DNA of 6,295 bases from Rubrobacter sp. (lineage in GTDB: Bacteria; Actinomycetota; Rubrobacteria; Rubrobacterales; Rubrobacteraceae), in contig JACDDK010000015.1 of NCBI GenBank assembly GCA_013817025.1, forward strand, positions 5,561-11,855. The letters run 5' to 3'. Each line of letters begins with the position of its first letter. The stretch's first letter is position 1. Below, piece by piece: positions 1 through 5,721 of this stretch. Made by a program: the position numbers and the translations under genes. The notes below the pieces were generated by a model. It was given only the letters and a program-made list of their open reading frames with translations. It was not told where the DNA came from and made no database searches.

Positions 1-298
1 TATGGTTGGCGTAGCGGCGAGCGCGAGTGTAGCCCATCTGAAGGAACTTGCGGGCCATGTCCATGCCGACGAAGTCGTCTCGCTTTTTGTAGCTCAGGAA
101 AAGCTCGTAGATCTTCTCAGACGACTTGCGGGCTATTTCCTCGTTGCGGAAGCGCCAGTGGGGTAGAATCTCGGCCTTGTAAGGCTGAACCATCAGGACG
201 CCTTGCTCGCCCTTCCCAACCCTATACAGGCGCGGCGTCTCCCGGAAATTCAGGTTCTCAAAATCCAACGAATAGTCGAACTTGTCCGACAACAACAA
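1..298 (-). CDS. DUF4385-like protein, 3' part beyond window
   Basis: The first 99 codons are visible and the gene runs off the left edge. I recognise the family from its pattern: an FDYSLDF N-terminus, then LYRVGKGEQGVL (residues 25-35), VQPYKAEILPHWRF (about 37-50), and DDFVGMDMARKF plus GYTRARRYANH (about 75-99). These match my memory of DUF4385 proteins, which occur in bacteria, plants and T4-like cyanophages and have no function known to me. An in-frame TAA at 332-334 limits the start. There is no ATG near the beginning. Three consecutive TTG codons (298, 295, 292) lie 5 to 11 nt after a GGGAG ribosome site at 304-308, so TTG initiation is likely, at the first or second. No signal peptide or membrane segment is visible. 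The gene lies 48 nt downstream of the secreted-protein gene on the same strand and may be co-transcribed. Confidence 0.8.
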   Translation of the reverse strand, partial: MLLSDKFDYSLDFENLNFRETPRLYRVGKGEQGVLMVQPYKAEILPHWRFRNEEIARKSSEKIYELFLSYKKRDDFVGMDMARKFLQMGYTRARRYANH

Positions 299-303
299 GC
301 TAT

Positions 304-308
304 CTCCC
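304..308 (-). promoter_or_regulatory. Shine-Dalgarno fixing a TTG start
   Basis: The minus strand reads GGGAG here, 5 nt before the first of three TTG codons (298) and 8 nt before the second (295). Only about 11 codons separate the upstream in-frame stop from this point, and the only other initiator-like codon (CTG at 313) has no such site, so this SD decides the start of the DUF4385-like gene. Confidence 0.6.
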
Positions 309-346
309 GCCAGTAAAAACCCACGTGAACTTTACGAACGGCGAGT

Positions 347-904
347 CTACCGCCCGCAAGCCCCTGCCGGATCACCATGACCCGCGTGCGCCCTTTCCGC
401 AGGCGCGCCAACATTTAGTGTCTTGCCCTTGTGACAGACGGTTACCTTTGCATTCCCACCAGACTTCCCGGCGCTCTCCGGTCGGCCCCCGCTTTTTTTG
501 GGTTTCGCGCCGGGTTGGCCTTCGCGCTTGTCCGTGTCGTCGTTCCGCGATTCGTTGCCCCCGTTATCGTCCTGTTCCGTCGCTGCGTCGTTGGAGGGCT
601 CGGCTGGACGATCCGCATCCGGCCTCGCAGCTTCGTCGCCTCCCGATCTTTCGTTTTCGGATCCTTCGGCGTCGGACACCTCGTCGGGGCGTCCGTTATC
701 GGGCTTCTCGGGGCGTTCGTCACCGAGTTTCGCGCTTTCCGCGCCATTAGGTTCAGTAGTGCTATCCGGTTTCTCGGGGGCTATTGTCTCTTCCGGGATG
801 GTTTCAGTGGCGGGTGGCGAGGAGCGGCGCTCCTGGGCGGCGGTGACGCCCGCGACGGCGAGCAGGAGGAGGATCAAGGTCGTCAGGATCACGGCGCGAC
901 GCAT
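347..904 (-). CDS. secreted disordered protein with C-terminal Cys/His module
   Basis: This 185-aa protein has three parts. Residues 1-23 form a Sec-type signal peptide: two Arg, a long Leu/Ile/Ala core, and likely cleavage after VTA. Residues about 24-150 are low-complexity, rich in Glu, Asp, Pro, Ser, Asn and Gly, strongly acidic at first and more basic near 135-150, and probably disordered. Residues 153-185 are a compact module, KVTVCHKGKTLNV then AHAGHGDPAGAC, with C157-H158, H173, H176 and C183. I recall this CH...HxxHGDxxGxC pattern at the ends of many bacterial exported proteins. The Cys/His spacing suggests metal binding or a disulfide, but its function is unknown to me. The ATG has a GGGAG site 6 nt upstream. 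The gene follows the lipoprotein gene after 93 nt. I do not recognise the whole protein. Confidence 0.85.
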   Translation of the reverse strand: MRRAVILTTLILLLLAVAGVTAAQERRSSPPATETIPEETIAPEKPDSTTEPNGAESAKLGDERPEKPDNGRPDEVSDAEGSENERSGGDEAARPDADRPAEPSNDAATEQDDNGGNESRNDDTDKREGQPGAKPKKSGGRPESAGKSGGNAKVTVCHKGKTLNVGAPAERAHAGHGDPAGACGR

Positions 905-997
905 GTGTTACTCCCGTCTGGAAGGGCTTTGGGGTACTGGGAATTAGTTATCGGCCCGAAACGCGGGAAACTTTAGCGCGGGATGATCGCCGGGCGT

Positions 998-1735
998 TTA
1001 GTTGCTCTGGTCGAGCATCTTGTAGCTGTTCCACAGGATACGTCCGGCGGACCCGGAAGGCTGTATCTCCTGCAGGGTGAGCGACAGTGTCTGGTCCGTC
1101 TGTTCGTAGTCGCTGTCCTGAGGGCTGCCTTCCGGTGTGTAGACGCCTTTCTCCCAAGAAGTCTCGACACCCTTCAGTCCGTCCTGCTCGTACTCGGTGC
1201 GGTCCACCTCTTCCCAACCTGTTTCCTGTAGTTGCTTCTCGTAGAAAGCCGTCAGGGATTCGAGGTCCGAATCGAGGACGAAGTCCAGGCTGAAGTTGTA
1301 GTCGCCCTCGTTGGTGTAATCGAGCACGGCTTCCGACGGCAGTGGGAAGTCCTCCGGCATGATCTCCGGCACCTCCTCCCCGCTTACGTCCCCATCACCC
1401 GCGACCTCGATATCCCCACCACCGGAACTCTCGCTGGAGTCGCCACCAGAACTATCGTTGGACTCGGGCTCAGACGGCGTGGACTCGTCGGGGCTCTCCA
1501 CGTCCGCGGACGCTCCCTCGTCGCTGGCTTCCGCCACCTGGCCTTGCAGGTCTTCTATCTCCGCTTGCAACTTCTCGTTCTCCGCCCGAAGCTCCTCGTT
1601 GTCGGCGCGCAGCTTCCCAGCCTCATCCTCCCCGCCACCACCGGCCCCAAGAAGGCTCCCACATCCCGCGAGAACCAGAACCAGACAAGCTCCAGCCGCG
1701 ACCGCCGCCAGCCTCCTGAAAATTCCGTTCGACAC
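998..1735 (-). CDS. lipoprotein with leucine-zipper segment
   Basis: This is a 245-aa predicted membrane-anchored lipoprotein. After an FRR n-region and a hydrophobic core comes the lipobox LAGC, with C25 as the lipidated residue. Residues about 40-70 form a coiled coil with Leu at 42, 49, 56 and 63, an exact heptad run. Residues 71-122 are a Ser/Asp/Glu/Gly linker. The C-terminal part (about 126-225) begins EDFPLPSEA and contains FYEKQLQETGWEE. This resembles small bacterial exported domains of the type PLPxxA...FYxxxLxxxGW, but I cannot name the family. The frame extends to a TTG at 1765, but the GGAGGG before it directly abuts the codon. GTG at 1735 has GGAG with 5-nt spacing and gives a normal signal peptide, so I chose it. 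A likely promoter lies at 1808-1836. Zipper-driven self-association at the cell surface is an inference. Confidence 0.85.
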   Translation of the reverse strand: MSNGIFRRLAAVAAGACLVLVLAGCGSLLGAGGGGEDEAGKLRADNEELRAENEKLQAEIEDLQGQVAEASDEGASADVESPDESTPSEPESNDSSGGDSSESSGGGDIEVAGDGDVSGEEVPEIMPEDFPLPSEAVLDYTNEGDYNFSLDFVLDSDLESLTAFYEKQLQETGWEEVDRTEYEQDGLKGVETSWEKGVYTPEGSPQDSDYEQTDQTLSLTLQEIQPSGSAGRILWNSYKMLDQSN

Positions 1736-1740
1736 AATGT

Positions 1741-1744
1741 CTCC
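1741..1744 (-). promoter_or_regulatory. Shine-Dalgarno choosing the lipoprotein start
   Basis: The minus strand reads GGAG, followed by a 5-nt spacer and GTG at 1735. This favours the GTG over the in-frame TTG at 1765, whose purine-rich stretch leaves no spacer. Confidence 0.55.
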
Positions 1745-1807
1745 ATTTTTCGCCGTCCAGAACAACCCTCCGACAGCTAACGCCGTATCCCGAAGTGTCG
1801 AAGGATC

Positions 1808-1836
1808 ATTTTAGAGGACTACGCAGCCACATCCAA
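1808..1836 (-). promoter_or_regulatory. likely promoter of the lipoprotein gene
   Basis: TTGGAT (1836-1831) and TAAAAT (1813-1808) are separated by 17 nt. The -10 matches the consensus at 5 of 6 bases; the -35 keeps only TTG. Transcription would start near 1801, giving a leader of about 65 nt to the GTG at 1735. It lies in the gap after the dnaB stop, so the lipoprotein gene can be expressed independently of dnaB. I see no convincing terminator between the two genes. Confidence 0.5.
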
Positions 1837-1852
1837 GCGTGAGGCCATCAAA

Positions 1853-4486
1853 TCAACGCCGCGCTAGAGAGGCGAACTTGGTGTACTGCTCCAGCCACGC
1901 GAGCTGGACCTTGCCGGTGGGGCCGTTACGGTGTTTGCCCACGATCACCTCGGCGATGCCCTTGTCGTCGGAGTCGGGATTGTAATATTCGTCTCGATAC
2001 AAAAACATCACCATGTCCGCGTCCTGCTCGATGGCACCCGAGTTGTGCGTAATCAGTCCGTCAACGTAGAAGTTATGCAGGTCGCCTACGGTGAGATCGT
2101 AGGTTTTCTCCATACCGCACTGCGTGATCTCCGTGACCTCGTCCCAAGTCAGGTCACTGTGGGCAAGCTCCTCCAGCCATCCAATATCCAGATGTTCGGC
2201 CACCACGGAAGCCGTCGCACGTGACATTTTTTTTCCTTGCTCACGCCAACCGACGTCGGCGTGAGACAGTCCTTCGAGCGTCCGCAGCTCGGAGATTCGA
2301 GTATTTACGGATAGCGGCAAGCGGTCGAGGCTGCCAGCGTCGTTCCGTTTCTCGCTCACGAAAGACGATACCGCTCTCTCGTGCTTGGCTCCGAGAAAGC
2401 CTACGCGATCCAGGAACGTACCCACCTCGGATCGGTCCCCGAGATAGACGACGTAGCCTTGACCGTGTTTGGTCCTGTAACCCGAAACCGTATGGTCGAG
2501 CGTGTGAATGGACGAACGGATACCGAGCCGGATCAACAATTCTTGCACGTCGCGGGCCAGTCGCTCGCTAATGGTCGAAAGTCGCACGCATGACCGCGAC
2601 CCTCGAACGGAACAGGATCCATCGGCATGAAACAGGCCCCGTAGCACCGCCGCGATAGTTTCGTTACTCCAACCGAAGACGCATTCGGGTATGTGCTTGT
2701 CTTGTCCGGTATGCCCCCACGCTCCAATGTCGCGTAGCCAGGAGGTAAGCGGGTTCTTCCCAGCACCGCACAACCTACCCGTCGTGAATATCACTTTTAG
2801 AGCCGGGGTCTTGCCCGGTCTTTCGGGCTTTATGGCGGGATCCAAGCCGAAAGACTTGTGGCCTAGTAACACCGCGGCATCGGCCTCTTCCCTGGTCGCT
2901 ACCGTGAGCGCGGGGCTACCGCCGAGCCAGCCGTCGCCCAGCAACCATCCGAGAAGTAGCGCCCGGTCGGGTTCCGTCGGGATTGCTTTCGTCGGCTCGG
3001 GCAACCGACGCGGGGCCGCGACACAATCTCCGGGCTGTAAGTCTTCCACTCTGGTCCAGCCGGTATCGAGCATAACCCTATGGCCTCCGCTTGCCCGCAA
3101 GACACGCCCCCGGCGGGTACGAACTTCGTAAATGATCTTTTCGCCCGTCTCCCAGATTTCCGTTACGGGCCGCTTGTGCAGCTTCAGGTCGTGTCCCACG
3201 CTCCATACGTTTGGCTTGCATACCCGTCTTGCGATGTCTTCTACCCGTAGCCGCAACCCGGTATCCGCGTCGGTGACGAGCGCGCTACCAGGCAAGCAGT
3301 CACGAAGGTCGGAGAGCATAGGTCGTTTGTCATGGCGGGCTTCGACGGCGCGGCTTAGCTGCGCGATGGCGAGGACCGGCACGTCGAGGTCACGGGCCAG
3401 GACTTTGAGGCCGCGCGAGATCTCCGCTATCTCCTGCTGGCGGTTCTCGCGGTTGTTGCCGATCATGAGCTGCAAGTAGTCAACCACGATGAGCGCGAGC
3501 GGCGGCCCCCCGGCGGCATTCAACTGCGAGGCGAGCCTCCGGGTCTTGGCCCGCATCTCCATTAGCGAGACGCCGGCGGTGTCGTCGATCCAGATGGGCG
3601 CCTTGCTCACCTCCGCGACCCCATGCAACAACTTCGGCCAATCCTCGGCCTTCACGTTCCCGCTGCGTAACGACTGCGTCGGGATGCGCGTCGTCTGCGA
3701 GATGAGGCGCTGCACGAGCTGCTCCTTGCTCATCTCCAAAGAGAAGATCGCCACCGGTGCCTTCTTCTCGCCTGCCGCGTGCCATATTGCATTCAAAGCC
3801 ATCGCGGTTTTCCCCATAGCTGGTCGTGCGGCCAGTACGACGAGGTCACTTTTGTGGAAGCCGGTGGTGAGTTTGTCGAGGTCCTCGAAGCCGGTCTCGA
3901 CGCCGGTGACCTCGCCTTCCTGCTCGTAGAGACGTTGGATCATCTCCAGCGCCCCCGGCGCTAACTCGGAGACCGGGGAGAGATGATCCCTCAAGCTCCT
4001 GTTGGAGATACCGTAGATCAACTGCTCCGCAGCGTCCAGCGCCTCGCTGACGTCCTCGGGCTCTCGGAAGGCGTCCTCGGAGATGCGGCTACCCGCGTCT
4101 ATGACCGACCGTAACAGCGCCTTGCCGCGCACAATGTCGGCGTAACGGCCGGCGTTGGCGGCGGTCGGGACGCTCTCCACGATCTGGAAGACGTAAGCCC
4201 GCCCGCCGACGCGGTCGAACTCCCCGGAGCTCCGCAACTCGTTGGTAAGCGTTAGCTGGTCTATGGGCTCACCACGGGAGTACAGCTTCATCATCGAGAC
4301 GTAGATAACGCGGTGCGTCTCGGAGTAGAAGTCTGTGGCCTCCACCCTTTCGGCGACGGCGGAGACTGCGGTCTCGGAGATCAGCATCGCGCCAATTACG
4401 GCGCGTTCGGCTTCGAGGTCGTGGGGCGGCACACGAGCCGCGTCAGGCCCACTCTGTACCTCCCGGATCCTCCCCCGCCGTTCCAT
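1853..4486 (-). CDS. dnaB: replicative DNA helicase DnaB, intein-containing
   Basis: This is the hexameric RecA-fold helicase that unwinds DNA at the replication fork in the cytoplasm. The 877-aa precursor starts with the N-terminal domain (VPPHDLEAERAVIGAML at about 19-35). It then has the linker and the ATPase domain: Walker A RPAMGKTA with GKT at 225-227, Walker B IVVDYLQLM with Asp336, and AIAQLSRAVE at about 363-372. The helicase then breaks at SDLRD and resumes at SGAIEQDADMVMFLYRDEYY and KHRNGPTGK. Between lies the intein (residues 397-815). Excision leaves 458 aa, the usual DnaB size. Start: the frame extends to a TTG at 4510, but that codon lies in a hairpin. ATG at 4486 has AGGGGG 4 nt upstream and gives the normal N-terminus. 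The gene follows rplI after a structured spacer of about 100 nt. Confidence 0.97.
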   Translation of the reverse strand: MERRGRIREVQSGPDAARVPPHDLEAERAVIGAMLISETAVSAVAERVEATDFYSETHRVIYVSMMKLYSRGEPIDQLTLTNELRSSGEFDRVGGRAYVFQIVESVPTAANAGRYADIVRGKALLRSVIDAGSRISEDAFREPEDVSEALDAAEQLIYGISNRSLRDHLSPVSELAPGALEMIQRLYEQEGEVTGVETGFEDLDKLTTGFHKSDLVVLAARPAMGKTAMALNAIWHAAGEKKAPVAIFSLEMSKEQLVQRLISQTTRIPTQSLRSGNVKAEDWPKLLHGVAEVSKAPIWIDDTAGVSLMEMRAKTRRLASQLNAAGGPPLALIVVDYLQLMIGNNRENRQQEIAEISRGLKVLARDLDVPVLAIAQLSRAVEARHDKRPMLSDLRDCLPGSALVTDADTGLRLRVEDIARRVCKPNVWSVGHDLKLHKRPVTEIWETGEKIIYEVRTRRGRVLRASGGHRVMLDTGWTRVEDLQPGDCVAAPRRLPEPTKAIPTEPDRALLLGWLLGDGWLGGSPALTVATREEADAAVLLGHKSFGLDPAIKPERPGKTPALKVIFTTGRLCGAGKNPLTSWLRDIGAWGHTGQDKHIPECVFGWSNETIAAVLRGLFHADGSCSVRGSRSCVRLSTISERLARDVQELLIRLGIRSSIHTLDHTVSGYRTKHGQGYVVYLGDRSEVGTFLDRVGFLGAKHERAVSSFVSEKRNDAGSLDRLPLSVNTRISELRTLEGLSHADVGWREQGKKMSRATASVVAEHLDIGWLEELAHSDLTWDEVTEITQCGMEKTYDLTVGDLHNFYVDGLITHNSGAIEQDADMVMFLYRDEYYNPDSDDKGIAEVIVGKHRNGPTGKVQLAWLEQYTKFASLARR
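2042..3298 (-). mobile_element. DnaB intein with LAGLIDADG homing endonuclease
   Basis: This 419-aa in-frame insertion splices itself out of DnaB. Block A starts at Cys1 (CLPGSALV). Block B is LRASGGHRVM, with Ser where Thr is usual in TxxH and His73 present. Block C, the first endonuclease motif, is LLGWLLGDGW with Asp122. Block D is KHIPECVF. Block E, the second motif, is VLRGLFHADGS with Asp226. Block H is near VQELLIRLGI. Block F is TYDLTVGDLHNFYV, and block G is LITHN followed by Ser, the +1 nucleophile. Every key splicing residue (Cys1, block B His, penultimate His, terminal Asn, +1 Ser) and both endonuclease Asp residues are intact, so splicing and homing both look possible. The junction LRD/SGAIEQ lies in a highly conserved helicase motif. 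About 100 residues between the endonuclease and block F (GLSHADVGW...SDLTWDEV) look like a helical, DNA-contacting add-on seen in other DnaB inteins. Confidence 0.95.
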
Positions 4487-4503
4487 AGGACCCCCTAGAA
4501 TGC

Positions 4504-4548
4504 ACCACAAAGGACCCCGTTACAAGACGGGGTCCTTGATCCTGTGGT
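4504..4548 (-). ncRNA. long hairpin in dnaB leader
   Basis: On the minus strand AAGGACCCCGT (4537-4527) pairs perfectly with ACGGGGTCCTT (4520-4510) around a 6-nt loop. Outside it ACCACA (4548-4543) pairs with TGTGGT (4509-4504) across a 5-nt bulge, giving 17 bp in all. The tract after the inner stem is only TTTGTGG, so it is a poor intrinsic terminator. Its site just before the dnaB SD suggests an attenuator or translation-control element. Confidence 0.6.
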
Positions 4549-4553
4549 ACAGG
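4541..4553 (-). repeat. small hairpin in the rplI-dnaB spacer
   Basis: CCTGT and ACAGG form a perfect 5-bp stem with a 3-nt loop. It shares bases 4543-4548 with the outer stem of the neighbouring long hairpin, so the two cannot form fully at the same time. Confidence 0.35.
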
Positions 4554-4557
4554 TTTT

Positions 4558-4584
4558 GCGTAAAGCTGAAGTCGAGCTTTATGC
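4558..4584 (-). repeat. hairpin just after rplI
   Basis: TAAAGCT (4561-4567) and AGCTTTA (4575-4581) form a 7-bp stem with a 7-nt loop. Two more G-C pairs lie beyond one mismatch. It begins 5 nt after the rplI stop. The minus-strand flank after it is AAAACC, not a T-run, so it is not a canonical terminator. It may protect the 3' end of the ribosomal-protein message. Confidence 0.4.
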
Positions 4585-4589
4585 TCACC

Positions 4590-5039
4590 CTACAACTTCG
4601 GTACGACGATGACCTTCACGGTAGCCTCGGTCTCGCCGTGGACTTGCACCGGCACCTGGTGGGTCCCGAGGGACTTTATCGGCTCGGAGAGCCGGATGCG
4701 GCGCCGGTCGACGCGGATTCCGCGGGCGCGTTCGATGGCCGAGGCGATGTTCGCGGCGGTGACGGAGCCGAAGATGCGCTCGTCCTCGCCGGTGCGGGCC
4801 TCGATGGTGATAACGCTCTTGTTGAGGGTCGCGGCGATCTCGCCGGCCCGCTCGGCCAGCCGGCGGTCGCGCTCTTCGGCCTCCTCCATCTGGCGGCGGG
4901 CTTCCTCCATCTTGGCGGGGGTCGCGACTTCGGCGAGACCTCTCGGGGCCAGGAAGTTGCGTATATAGCCGCGGCTCACGTCCACGATATCTCCGCGACG
5001 GCCGATCTTCTCGACGTCCTGCATAAGGATGACCTGCAT
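4590..5039 (-). CDS. rplI: 50S ribosomal protein L9
   Basis: This 149-aa protein is a normal length for L9, the large-subunit protein that binds 23S rRNA near the base of the L1 stalk. The N-terminal rRNA-binding domain is clear: MQVILMQDVEKIG followed by GDIVDVSRGYIRNFLAPRGLA (about 17-36). A long charged helix (about 41-75, repeated Glu/Arg/Lys) connects to the C-terminal domain (about 78-149), which contains RIFGSVTAANI and SLGTHQVPVQVHGE. The frame is open to 5135, but that would overlap rpsR and add 32 residues unlike L9. ATG at 5039 has AGAGG about 6 nt upstream and begins exactly where L9 proteins do. It starts 14 nt after the rpsR stop, so the two are surely co-transcribed. Confidence 0.97.
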   Translation of the reverse strand: MQVILMQDVEKIGRRGDIVDVSRGYIRNFLAPRGLAEVATPAKMEEARRQMEEAEERDRRLAERAGEIAATLNKSVITIEARTGEDERIFGSVTAANIASAIERARGIRVDRRRIRLSEPIKSLGTHQVPVQVHGETEATVKVIVVPKL

Positions 5040-5053
5040 GATGATCCTCTCTA

Positions 5054-5299
5054 CTACCCGGCCACGTAGGCCAGAAGCGCCATCTCGCGGGCGCGCTTTA
5101 TGGCTACGGCCGCCTCGCGCTGGTGCTGCGGACAAAGCCCTGTGACCCTGCGAGCCCGGATCTTACCCCGCTCCGAGGTGAAGCGGCGCAGGGTGTTGTA
5201 GTCCTTGTAGTCCACGTAGGCGATGTCCTCTTTGCAGAACACGCACGGCTTCGGCTTTACCGGACGCTCGCGCCGGGGACCGCCTCTTTTACGACCCAT
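5054..5299 (-). CDS. rpsR: 30S ribosomal protein S18, zinc-binding type
   Basis: This 81-aa small-subunit protein pairs with S6 on the platform of the 30S subunit. The signature DYKDYNTLRRFTSERGKI (about 30-47), RARRVTG and the helix AAVAIKRAREMALLAYV are all present. C19, C22, C56 and H59 (CVFC and CPQH) make a CxxC...CxxH set, the zinc-binding C+ form. Many S18 proteins lack these residues, and some actinobacteria carry both forms. The ATG is preceded by AGGAGGT 7 nt away, an excellent SD. It begins 23 nt after rpsF, with no ssb between. Growth under low zinc may require a second, cysteine-free S18 encoded elsewhere; that is inferred from other bacteria. Confidence 0.97.
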   Translation of the reverse strand: MGRKRGGPRRERPVKPKPCVFCKEDIAYVDYKDYNTLRRFTSERGKIRARRVTGLCPQHQREAAVAIKRAREMALLAYVAG

Positions 5300-5322
5300 C
5301 TAATAGACCTCCTAAAAACTCT

Positions 5323-5712
5323 CTAGCCCGCGACTTCGGCGGGTTCTTCGGCGGGTAGCTCGCTCGACGACTTACCCTCGGCGTAGGCCGGGGGGAGCTT
5401 CACGATCATGTGCCGCAACACGTCGTCGGAGACACGCAGGATGCGCTTTAGCTCCGTCAGCGTACGCTCGCCGACGGTGAACTCCATCACCACGTAAAAA
5501 CCATCGGCTCGGTGGTCGATCTCGTAGGCCAGCTTACGCTTGCCCCACGGGTTCGGGTCGCCGGGATCGCCGCCCGTCCGCTCGATGACGGTCCGAAAAC
5601 GGGCCACGGTGTTCTCGACCTGTTCCGCGTCGAGCTCGGGAATGATTATGAGCATTACTTCGTAAGTATCGATCTTTGCCTCCTCTGGTCTAGATGCGGC
5701 TTCTCCGTTCAC
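5323..5712 (-). CDS. rpsF: 30S ribosomal protein S6
   Basis: S6 is the S18 partner on the 30S platform. The family pattern is clear: TYEVMLIIIPELDAEQ (about residues 16-31 of the longest frame), WGKRKLAYEI (about 56-65), DGFYVVMEF, and the last strand RHMIVKLPP. An acidic 18-residue tail follows. The longest frame starts with GTG at 5712 (129 aa). That GTG has no SD, sits in the loop of a 9-bp hairpin, and adds a 13-residue N-terminus unlike usual S6. A near-perfect SD, GAGGAGG, lies 5 nt before ATC at 5673. Starting there gives the family-like beginning (M)DTYEV and 116 aa. There is no ATG, GTG or TTG between these points. I list the conventional GTG frame but think initiation at ATC deserves serious consideration. 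rpsF opens the ribosomal-protein cluster. Confidence 0.95.
   Translation of the reverse strand: MNGEAASRPEEAKIDTYEVMLIIIPELDAEQVENTVARFRTVIERTGGDPGDPNPWGKRKLAYEIDHRADGFYVVMEFTVGERTLTELKRILRVSDDVLRHMIVKLPPAYAEGKSSSELPAEEPAEVAG
5679..5685 (-). promoter_or_regulatory. strong Shine-Dalgarno facing an ATC codon in rpsF
   Basis: The minus strand reads GAGGAGG, then CAAAG, then ATC (5673) and GATACTTAC. This is the best SD of any gene here except rpsR, with ideal spacing, yet it faces a non-standard initiator. The position is exactly where S6 homologues normally begin. Confidence 0.55.
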
Positions 5713-5721
5713 CGGAGAAGC
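5699..5721 (-). ncRNA. hairpin in the rpsF leader
   Basis: GCTTCTCCG and CGGAGAAGC form a perfect 9-bp stem with the 5-nt loop GTGAA. The loop contains the only conventional start codon (GTG, 5712-5710). The stem ends 13 nt before the GAGGAGG site and is followed by CCGC after the shared GC. It could belong to an S6:S18-type autoregulatory leader, in which a CCG element is important, but I cannot confirm a match to that motif. Confidence 0.5.

Noticed and set aside
325..976. Several plus-strand open frames opposite the secreted-protein gene
   Set aside because: They are antisense to a gene with a signal peptide, SD and recognisable C-terminal module. Their products are Arg/Ser/Pro-rich translations with no domain pattern.
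905..997. Promoter or terminator between the lipoprotein and secreted-protein genes
   Set aside because: Only weak AT-rich hexamers and a 4-bp CCCG/CGGG stem are present; neither is enough to call a site.
1232..1814. Plus-strand open frames opposite the lipoprotein gene
   Set aside because: They are shadows of GC-rich coding sequence; the minus frame has a lipobox, heptads and an SD.
2227..2234. T8 run on the plus strand as a terminator
   Set aside because: No GC-rich hairpin precedes it and no plus-strand gene ends there; it is the A8 of the intein coding strand.
1931..3929. Plus- and minus-strand open frames of 68-146 codons within dnaB and its intein
   Set aside because: The continuous DnaB/intein frame explains the whole stretch; these translations have no recognisable motif.
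4487..4510. TTG at 4510 as the dnaB start
   Set aside because: It lies in the hairpin arm without an SD, and the extra eight residues are not DnaB-like; ATG at 4486 has a usable SD.
4510..4537. Perfect 11-bp hairpin as a standard intrinsic terminator between rplI and dnaB
   Set aside because: The tract after it on the minus strand is only TTTGTGG, and on the plus strand TGATCC. I keep it as a possible attenuator or control element rather than a terminator.
5040..5135. N-terminal extension of L9 from 5135
   Set aside because: It would overlap rpsR and add residues absent from the family; the ATG at 5039 has its own SD.
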